Positions 27,435 through 33,528 of a stretch of DNA of 33,528 nt are shown in pieces. The DNA lies in contig PZPI01000004.1 in NCBI GenBank assembly GCA_003045935.1, positions 1-33,528 of the forward strand, in the 5' to 3' direction. A program made the position numbers and the translations under genes. This stretch comes from Bacteroidota bacterium (GTDB lineage: Bacteria; Bacteroidota; Bacteroidia; Flavobacteriales; Flavobacteriaceae). Within the stretch, counting starts at the first letter, position 1. Every line of letters begins with the position of its first letter. The notes beneath the pieces are model-generated. The model was not told where the DNA came from, did no database searches, and saw only the letters and a list, made by a program, of their open reading frames with translations.

Positions 27435-27446
27435 TATGCATGCATA
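27435..27446. promoter_or_regulatory. 12-bp perfect palindrome TATGCATGCATA between etfB and pdhB
   Basis: Self-complementary 12-mer in a 133-bp divergent intergenic region. Confidence 0.5.
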
Positions 27447-27492
27447 ATAAATTTATTACACATTTCTAAGCTTTATTAAGCGTGAAAAGTTT

Positions 27493-27500
27493 TAAATTTG
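27493..27500 (+). promoter_or_regulatory. -7 element TAAATTTG upstream of pdhB
   Basis: Exact TAnnTTTG, 23 nt before ATG 27524. Confidence 0.5.
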
Positions 27501-27523
27501 CGCCTCAAGAACAAATGTAGTCT

Positions 27524-28504
27524 ATGAAAACGATTCAATTTAGAGAGGCGATTGCCGAAGCGATGTCAGAAGAGATGCGTCGTGATGAGAGTATCTATTT
27601 GATGGGTGAAGAGGTAGCCGAGTACAATGGCGCCTACAAAGCCTCTAAAGGAATGCTAGATGAATTTGGGGCTAAGCGAGTAATTGATACGCCAATCTCT
27701 GAAATGGGATTTGCTGGTATTGGAGTGGGTTCTGCGATGAATGGTAACCGTCCGATCATTGAGTTTATGACTTTTAACTTCTCACTTGTAGGTATTGATC
27801 AGATTATCAATAATGCCGCAAAAATGCGTCAGATGTCTGGCGGGCAGTTTAATATTCCTATCGTTTTCAGAGGACCTACTGCTTCTGCAGGTCAGTTAGC
27901 TGCGACTCACTCTCAGGCTTTTGAGAGCTGGTATGCCAACTGTCCAGGCCTTAAGGTAGTGGTTCCTTCAAACCCTGCCGATGCAAAAGGACTGCTTAAG
28001 TCTGCAATTCGTGATGAAGATCCTGTAATTTTCATGGAGTCTGAGCAGATGTACGGTGATAAAGGTGAGGTGCCAGAAGGAGAGTACCTTATTCCACTAG
28101 GTTTAGCTGATGTGAAGAGAGAAGGTACTGATGTGACAGTTGTTTCTTTTGGTAAAATTATCAAAGAGGCATATAAAGCTGCAGAACGTCTTGCTGAAGA
28201 AGGAATTTCTATTGAAATCATCGATCTTAGAACAATCCGTCCTATGGATCATGCGACTATTATCAACTCGGTTAAAAAGACGAATCGACTAGTTATCTTA
28301 GAAGAGGCTTGGCCTTTTGGGAATATTGCAACTGAAATTATCTACCAGGTTCAAGATCAAGCTTTCGATTATCTCGATGCACCTGTTGTAAAACTAAACA
28401 CTGCTGATACGCCAGCGCCTTATTCTCCTGTTCTATTAAAAGAGTGGTTGCCGAATGAAGACGACGTAGTTAAGGCTGTGAAAAAGGTTCTATACCGAAA
28501 GTAA
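27524..28504 (+). CDS. pdhB: Pyruvate dehydrogenase E1 component beta subunit
   Basis: FREAIAEAMSEEMRRDESIYLMGEEVAEYNGAYKASKGMLDEFGAKRVIDTPISEMGFAGIGVGSAM; DLRTIRPMDHATIINSVKKTNRLVILEEAWPFG. Confidence 0.95.
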   Translation: MKTIQFREAIAEAMSEEMRRDESIYLMGEEVAEYNGAYKASKGMLDEFGAKRVIDTPISEMGFAGIGVGSAMNGNRPIIEFMTFNFSLVGIDQIINNAAKMRQMSGGQFNIPIVFRGPTASAGQLAATHSQAFESWYANCPGLKVVVPSNPADAKGLLKSAIRDEDPVIFMESEQMYGDKGEVPEGEYLIPLGLADVKREGTDVTVVSFGKIIKEAYKAAERLAEEGISIEIIDLRTIRPMDHATIINSVKKTNRLVILEEAWPFGNIATEIIYQVQDQAFDYLDAPVVKLNTADTPAPYSPVLLKEWLPNEDDVVKAVKKVLYRK

Positions 28505-28524
28505 TTGAACCTTCAAAAAAAATT

Positions 28525-28566
28525 AAACCCACTTCCTGTGTTGTATGACTAGGGAGTGGGTTTTTT
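28525..28566 (+). terminator. Intrinsic terminator after pdhB
   Basis: AAACCCACTTCCT (28525-28537) pairs AGGGAGTGGGTTT (one G-U), then T tract. Confidence 0.85.
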
Positions 28567-28624
28567 AATGCCTAGAATTGTCGATTCATTAACATTTCCT
28601 TCGAATCATCTAGTGAGTTTTTAC

Positions 28625-28632
28625 TACTTTTG
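28625..28632 (+). promoter_or_regulatory. -7 element TACTTTTG upstream of hppA
   Basis: Exact TAnnTTTG, 40 nt before ATG 28673. Confidence 0.5.
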
Positions 28633-28672
28633 CCCGCGTTAACCAATACTACTTATAATTAATCATAATAAT

Positions 28673-31048
28673 ATGGAGGCATTAATACCTTATTTATGGG
28701 CTTTCGGAATCGTGGGCCTTATCTATGTGTTTGTTAAAAACGCCTGGGTTTCGAAACAAGAAGTAGGAGATGAGAAAATGGCAAGAATTGCCAAAAATAT
28801 TGCCGACGGAGCAATGTCATTCCTAAAAGCTGAGTACAAAATTTTATCTGTTTTTGTTGCTGCTGTCGCAGTTCTTCTCTTTTTCAAAGGACAGAATGAA
28901 GCAGGTTCAAACGGTCTAGTTGCAGTATCATTCATCGTTGGTGCAATTTGTTCTGCACTAGCTGGTTTTATTGGTATGCGTGTTGCGACTAAAGCTAACG
29001 TTAGAACAACTAACGCGGCTCGTACATCACTTTCAAAGGCACTTGAAGTTGCATTTGCTGGAGGTTCTGTAATGGGACTTGGTGTTGTTGGTTTAGGTGT
29101 CGCTGGTTTAGGAATCCTATTCACGGTATACAGTGCTCAAGGATGGGGAATCGATGAGGTGCTTAACGTACTTTCAGGATTCTCTTTAGGAGCTTCTTCT
29201 ATCGCATTATTCGCTCGTGTGGGTGGTGGTATTTATACGAAAGCTGCTGACGTTGGAGCTGACCTTGTAGGTAAAGTTGAAGCAGGTATTCCTGAAGATC
29301 ACCCTCTTAACCCTGCTACGATTGCAGATAATGTTGGTGATAACGTAGGAGATGTTGCTGGTATGGGAGCTGACCTTTTTGAGTCTTATGTGGGTTCAAT
29401 CATTGGTACAATGGTTCTAGGGGCTGCTTTTGCTACTCTACCTGAATTTGCCAGTTCTTTCAATGGACTTGGCGCGGTGTATCTTCCATTAGTTCTTGCT
29501 GCTGCAGGTATTATCATGTCAATCATCGGTACATTCTTTGTAAGAGTGAAAGAAGGAGGGAATCCTCAAGCTGCTCTTAATCTTGGTGAATTTGGTTCAG
29601 CAGGTTTAATGCTAGTTGCTTCTTATTTCTTAATTAATGAAATGTTACCTGAATCTTGGGTAGAAGGTTCGAAAGTATATACTTCAATGGGAGTATTTTG
29701 GGCTACTATCGCAGGTCTGGTTGCAGGTCTTTTGGTTGGTAAGGTGACAGAGTATTATACCGGGACAGGTACAAAACCTGTAAATTCTATTGTTCGTCAA
29801 TCTGAGACAGGTTCAGCTACAAACATTATTGCTGGTTTAGGAGTTGGTATGATGTCGACAGCTATTCCAATCATTTTAATTGCTGCTGCAATTCTTGTTT
29901 CACACCACTTTGCTGGTCTATATGGTATCGCAATTGCGGCGGTAGGAATGCTTGCTAATACAGGTATCCAATTAGCAGTTGATGCTTACGGTCCTATTTC
30001 AGATAACGCAGGTGGTATTGCAGAAATGGCTGAGCTTCCTTCTGAAGTTCGTGAGCGTACCGATACTCTAGATGCCGTAGGTAATACTACTGCTGCGATC
30101 GGTAAAGGTTTTGCGATTGCTTCTGCTGCGCTAACTGCTCTCGCATTATTTGCTGCCTTTATGAAAACAGCTCAGGTTAAATCTATTGATGTTTCTGAGC
30201 CTACGATCATGGCAGGTCTTCTAGTTGGAGCGATGCTACCGTTTGTATTCTCTGCGCTTTCAATGAACGCAGTAGGTCGTGCGGCAATGGCCATGATCGA
30301 AGAAGTTCGTCGTCAGTTTAAAGATATTCCTGCTCTTAAGGCTGCGCTAGAGGTAATGCGTAAATACGATTCAGACCTTTCTAAAGCTTCTGCTGAAGAT
30401 CGTGCGATTTTCGATGCTGCTGACGGTGTTGCTGAATACGACAAGTGTGTGGCTATTTCTACACAAGCCTCGATTAGAGAAATGGTAATGCCAGGTCTGT
30501 TAGCAATCATTGTTCCTGTTCTTGTAGGGTTCTTAGGAGGCGCTGAAATGCTTGGAGGTCTTCTTGCAGGTGTTACTGCTTCTGGTGTTCTTATGGCAAT
30601 CTTCCAGTCTAATGCTGGTGGTGCCTGGGATAACGCTAAGAAAACAATTGAAAGTGAAGGTCGTAAGGGTAGCGATGCGCACAAAGCTGCGGTTGTTGGT
30701 GATACAGTAGGAGATCCGTTCAAGGATACTTCAGGACCATCGCTAAACATCCTTTTAAAACTGATGTCTGTAGTAGCGTTAGTGATTGCACCTAGTTTAG
30801 TAAGTCCATCAGAGGCTGCTTACGCTGAAGCTGCAACTGCACAAGAAGTTAGAAAAGAAATTTCTGTTAATGTTCAGGCGACTTCTGAAGAAGGTGGCGT
30901 TGAGGTTTCAGTGGTTACTTCAGAAACTACCAATGGAGTAACTACAACTACTGAAGTAGCTTATGCAGGTTCTGACCTGGATGAGGTTATGGAAGAAGTT
31001 AGAGTTAATCATCCAGAGGTTACTATTAAAAAAGAGACCCAAGAATAA
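28673..31048 (+). CDS. hppA: Membrane-bound ion-translocating pyrophosphatase
   Basis: [99 protein letters not shown]-terminal hydrophilic tail. Confidence 0.97.
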   Translation: MEALIPYLWAFGIVGLIYVFVKNAWVSKQEVGDEKMARIAKNIADGAMSFLKAEYKILSVFVAAVAVLLFFKGQNEAGSNGLVAVSFIVGAICSALAGFIGMRVATKANVRTTNAARTSLSKALEVAFAGGSVMGLGVVGLGVAGLGILFTVYSAQGWGIDEVLNVLSGFSLGASSIALFARVGGGIYTKAADVGADLVGKVEAGIPEDHPLNPATIADNVGDNVGDVAGMGADLFESYVGSIIGTMVLGAAFATLPEFASSFNGLGAVYLPLVLAAAGIIMSIIGTFFVRVKEGGNPQAALNLGEFGSAGLMLVASYFLINEMLPESWVEGSKVYTSMGVFWATIAGLVAGLLVGKVTEYYTGTGTKPVNSIVRQSETGSATNIIAGLGVGMMSTAIPIILIAAAILVSHHFAGLYGIAIAAVGMLANTGIQLAVDAYGPISDNAGGIAEMAELPSEVRERTDTLDAVGNTTAAIGKGFAIASAALTALALFAAFMKTAQVKSIDVSEPTIMAGLLVGAMLPFVFSALSMNAVGRAAMAMIEEVRRQFKDIPALKAALEVMRKYDSDLSKASAEDRAIFDAADGVAEYDKCVAISTQASIREMVMPGLLAIIVPVLVGFLGGAEMLGGLLAGVTASGVLMAIFQSNAGGAWDNAKKTIESEGRKGSDAHKAAVVGDTVGDPFKDTSGPSLNILLKLMSVVALVIAPSLVSPSEAAYAEAATAQEVRKEISVNVQATSEEGGVEVSVVTSETTNGVTTTTEVAYAGSDLDEVMEEVRVNHPEVTIKKETQE

Positions 31049-31068
31049 GGGTTTTGAATATAGCTAAT

Positions 31069-31100
31069 AAAAAAGCCTGCTAGAAATAGCAGGCTTTTTT
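31069..31100. terminator. Bidirectional intrinsic terminator between hppA and dNK
   Basis: AAAAAAGCCTGCTA-GAAA-TAGCAGGCTTTTTT, 14-bp perfect stem. Confidence 0.95.
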
Positions 31101-31129
31101 ATTCATCATATATAACCGATGGTCTAGGT

Positions 31130-31744
31130 TTAAAACAGTCCGTTTAATTCAGCGTCGATTCTATTTACAATGCTTCCAAGATCCTCGGGATTGTCTACAA
31201 AATCTAGGTGGTCCACATCGAAAATGAGGAGTTTACCTTTGTCGTATCCCTTTATCCAATCTTCATATCTTTCATTAAGACGATTCAGATAATCAATTGA
31301 AATTCCGTTTTCATACGAACGACCCCGCTTGTGAATCTGCTTTACTAGATTTGGAATTGAACTTCTTAGGTAAATCATTAAATCAGGAGGAGCGACTAGG
31401 GATTCCATAAGTTCAAATAGACTCTTGTAATTCTCAAAGTCACGCCCAGTCATAAGCCCCATATCGTGTAAGTTCGGGGCAAATATGAAAGCATCTTCAT
31501 AAATGGTGCGATCTTGAATGACACTTTTTCCACTTTCTCGAATGGACAGAATTTGTCTAAAACGAGTGTTTAAAAAGTAAATCTGTAGATTAAAACTCCA
31601 GCGCTCCATTTGGGTGTAAAAGTCGTCTAGATAAGGGTTGGTGATTACCTCCTCAAACTGTGGCTCCCATTTAAAATGCTTAGCGAGTAGATTCGTAAGT
31701 GTGGTTTTTCCGGCTCCAATATTGCCGGCGATAGCAATGTGCAT
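31130..31744 (-). CDS. Deoxynucleoside kinase (dAK/dGK-like)
   Basis: MHIAIAGNIGAGKTTLTNLLAKHF, FEEVITNPYLDDFY, VIQDRTIYEDAFIFA, HKRGRSYENGISIDYLNRLNERYEDWI. Confidence 0.93.
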   Translation of the reverse strand: MHIAIAGNIGAGKTTLTNLLAKHFKWEPQFEEVITNPYLDDFYTQMERWSFNLQIYFLNTRFRQILSIRESGKSVIQDRTIYEDAFIFAPNLHDMGLMTGRDFENYKSLFELMESLVAPPDLMIYLRSSIPNLVKQIHKRGRSYENGISIDYLNRLNERYEDWIKGYDKGKLLIFDVDHLDFVDNPEDLGSIVNRIDAELNGLF

Positions 31745-31817
31745 CCTGTTTTCTTAGTTTTTGAAAATGAACCTCAAGATAAGAATATCTTTCCTGTTTA
31801 GTGTTATAAAATAAGCG

Positions 31818-31825
31818 TACTTTTG
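31818..31825 (+). promoter_or_regulatory. -7 element TACTTTTG of the metK leader
   Basis: Exact TAnnTTTG ending 9 nt before the SAM-II P1 5' strand. Confidence 0.65.
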
Positions 31826-31834
31826 TAGTCTGTT

Positions 31835-31882
31835 GGAGGAAAGATTTGAACTGATTGCAACCTCGTAAAAAATGCTAAAGCA
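31835..31882 (+). ncRNA. SAM-II riboswitch aptamer
   Basis: GGAGGAAAGATTTGAACTGATTGCAACCTCGTAAAAAATGCTAAAGCA: P1 GAGG/CCTC, conserved GATTT, TGATTGCAA, AAAAAATGCTAAA; located before metK. Confidence 0.92.
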
Positions 31883-31960
31883 GTATTCGTGTCGTAATAG
31901 CCCGTTGTGCTTTAGTCTCTTTTAGAGTGTTGTAATCTTCTGAATTAAAGAGACACGAAT
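31875..31960 (+). promoter_or_regulatory. Candidate expression platform of the SAM-II riboswitch with competing helices
   Basis: CTAAAGCA (31875-31882):TGCTTTAG (31908-31915); ATTCGTGTC (31885-31893):GACACGAAT (31952-31960); GTCTCTTT (31915-31922):AAAGAGAC (31947-31954). Confidence 0.6.
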
Positions 31961-31961
31961 T

Positions 31962-33230
31962 ATGTCATATTTATTTACATCAGAGTCAGTTAGTGAAGGG
32001 CATCCTGATAAGATTGCCGATCAAATTAGTGATGCGCTACTGGATCATTTTTTAGCATTTGATCCGCAAAGTAAAGTGGCGTGTGAAACACTCGTAACTA
32101 CAGGTCAGGTAGTCTTGGCAGGAGAGGTTAAAAGCTCAACTTACCTAGACGTGCAATCGATAGCTCGTGGAGTAGTTAATTCTATCGGATACACTAAAGG
32201 AGAATACATGTTTAGCGGTGATTCTTGCGGGGTAATCTCCTTAATCCACGAACAGAGTCAAGATATCAATCGAGGTGTTGATCGTAGTGCTCCAGAATCT
32301 CAAGGTGCTGGAGACCAGGGAATGATGTTCGGATATGCAACTTCAGAAACCGAAGAATACATGCCCCTTGCCTTGGTTATTTCTCACGAGATTTTAAAAG
32401 TTCTGGCAGCGTATCGCCGAGCGTCCAATGGAGACTCTTCGAAGCCGATGAACTATTTACGTCCCGATGCAAAAGCTCAAGTCACGTTGCAGTATAACGA
32501 GAACAATCAGCCGGAGCGAATAGATACTATTGTTGTGTCTACCCAGCACGATCCTTTTGATAACGAACAAAACATGCTTGATCAGATAAGAACTGATATT
32601 ATCAAATACGTAATACCTGAAGTTAAGCAGCGAATGAGTGATTCGGTTCAGTCCTTGTTTACCGATAAAATCAACTATCACGTTAATCCAACAGGTAAAT
32701 TTGTGATTGGAGGTCCCCATGGAGACACGGGGTTAACGGGTCGTAAGATTATTGTAGATACCTACGGTGGAAAAGGTGCACACGGAGGAGGAGCGTTCTC
32801 AGGAAAAGACCCATCAAAAGTAGATCGATCTGCAGCGTATGCAGCACGCCATATTGCTAAGAATCTAGTAGCTGCAGGTATAGCTTCTGAAGTACTGGTT
32901 CAGCTTAGTTATGCAATCGGTGTAGCAGAGCCTACCTCTGTTTTTATTGATACTTATAGAACGAACGCTACTTCATTCACTGATGCAGAAATCGCTCAAA
33001 AAGTTGCCGAACTCTTTGATCTTACGCCTTATGGAATCGAAACACGCTTAAAGCTTCGTAACCCAATTTATAGCGAAACAGCATCTTATGGGCACATGGG
33101 AAGAAAACCGAGTAAGGTGGTTAAGATTTTTGAATCACCCTACAATGGGAAGGTTGCGCGTGAGGTTGAGTTGTTTACTTGGGAGAAGCTCGATTATGTG
33201 GAACCTTTGAAAAAAGCATTTCTGGGTTAG
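31962..33230 (+). CDS. metK: S-adenosylmethionine synthetase
   Basis: [92 protein letters not shown]. Confidence 0.99.
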   Translation: MSYLFTSESVSEGHPDKIADQISDALLDHFLAFDPQSKVACETLVTTGQVVLAGEVKSSTYLDVQSIARGVVNSIGYTKGEYMFSGDSCGVISLIHEQSQDINRGVDRSAPESQGAGDQGMMFGYATSETEEYMPLALVISHEILKVLAAYRRASNGDSSKPMNYLRPDAKAQVTLQYNENNQPERIDTIVVSTQHDPFDNEQNMLDQIRTDIIKYVIPEVKQRMSDSVQSLFTDKINYHVNPTGKFVIGGPHGDTGLTGRKIIVDTYGGKGAHGGGAFSGKDPSKVDRSAAYAARHIAKNLVAAGIASEVLVQLSYAIGVAEPTSVFIDTYRTNATSFTDAEIAQKVAELFDLTPYGIETRLKLRNPIYSETASYGHMGRKPSKVVKIFESPYNGKVAREVELFTWEKLDYVEPLKKAFLG

Positions 33231-33321
33231 TTAAAAATCTAATCATTTAACCCTTCTTTTGAATTATTTTCAAACGAGGCTTGTTTTTTATGAAACCTTT
33301 TCTGTAATTAGCGCCGATATT

Positions 33322-33384
33322 ATGAACAAGACACGCTTTTATAACAACTTTGCTTACTTTAACTATTATCAGTTAGAGAGGTAG
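33322..33384 (+). CDS. Putative Phe/Tyr-rich leader peptide MNKTRFYNNFAYFNYYQLER
   Basis: 20 codons, 3 Phe and 4 Tyr, ending just upstream of an antiterminator/terminator pair and pheA; too short for the supplied ORF track. Confidence 0.8.
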   Translation: MNKTRFYNNFAYFNYYQLER

Positions 33385-33424
33385 GGGCTTATCGTTATTT
33401 AACGTATCAATATAATAAAGTCCC
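33384..33424 (+). promoter_or_regulatory. Candidate antiterminator helix of the pheA attenuator
   Basis: GGGGCTT (33384-33390) pairs AAGTCCC (33418-33424, one G-U), the latter being the 5' arm of the terminator. Confidence 0.6.
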
Positions 33425-33442
33425 GTTTTTCGGGACTTTTTT
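33417..33442 (+). terminator. Intrinsic terminator/attenuator before pheA
   Basis: AAAGTCCCG-TTTTT-CGGGACTTT followed by TTT, ending 7 nt before the pheA ATG. Confidence 0.9.
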
Positions 33443-33448
33443 CGTTTT

Positions 33449-33528
33449 ATGAAAAAAGTAGCCATACAAGGGGTCGACGGATCGAACCATTACATCGTAG
33501 CACAAGCGTTATATCCAGAGGGAGTGAG
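33449..33528 (+). CDS. pheA: Prephenate dehydratase, 5' partial
   Basis: MKKVAIQGVDGSNHYIVAQALYPEGV..., resembling the N-terminus of Bacteroidota prephenate dehydratases; runs off the window end. Confidence 0.75.
   Translation, partial: MKKVAIQGVDGSNHYIVAQALYPEGV

Noticed and set aside
28723-29124. 133-aa and 145-aa antisense ORFs in hppA (also 30313-30750)
   Set aside because: Ala/Pro/Thr-rich reverse frames of a strongly codon-biased gene; typical spurious ORFs.
31835-31961. Transcriptional (terminator-type) control by the SAM-II element
   Set aside because: No stem followed by a U-tract occurs between aptamer and ATG; translational control fits better.
33257-33274. Weak dyad TTTGAA/TTCAAA after metK as a terminator
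   Set aside because: AT-rich short stem, no convincing U-tract; the metK terminator is not resolved and pheA may receive read-through.
1-33528. CRISPR array, transposon, prophage, toxin-antitoxin or biosynthetic cluster
   Set aside because: No direct repeat arrays, transposase, integrase, phage or NRPS/PKS-like sequence was seen; nearly every long ORF matches a housekeeping family.

Overview
The window is a chromosomal segment of a Bacteroidota bacterium, probably a marine flavobacterium-like lineage. This rests on TAnnTTTG -7 promoter elements, a PorG-like protein, the nadK-porG-uppS-bamA-ompH-ompH-murI order and a SAM-II riboswitch. It is almost entirely housekeeping: two tRNAs (Gly-GCC, Leu-UAA), mutS, a TrmH-family methyltransferase, a folK-deoxynucleoside kinase fusion, sppA, a YhhQ-type transporter, DUF2797, a GH3 homolog, clpX/clpP/tig, an alpha/beta hydrolase, pdxJ, a CBS protein, nadK, the envelope cluster, folA/thyA, a CNT nucleoside transporter, DUF151-UVR, etfBA, pdhB, a membrane pyrophosphatase, a second dNK, metK and the first 80 nt of a pheA-like gene. 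I see no mobile elements, CRISPR arrays or defence islands. The most interesting signals are cis-regulatory RNAs at the right end. (1) A 20-codon Phe/Tyr-rich leader ORF is followed by mutually exclusive antiterminator and terminator pairings in front of pheA, which is a classic attenuator layout. (2) A SAM-II riboswitch before metK has an unusually elaborate expression platform with nested, mutually exclusive helices reaching the start codon. Secondary items are the folK-dNK fusion with a changed catalytic motif, a GIY-YIG-like segment in DUF2797, a 12-bp palindrome between etfB and pdhB, and a murI start codon abutting a terminator U-tract. All calls are from reading the sequence; no searches or folding programs were run.
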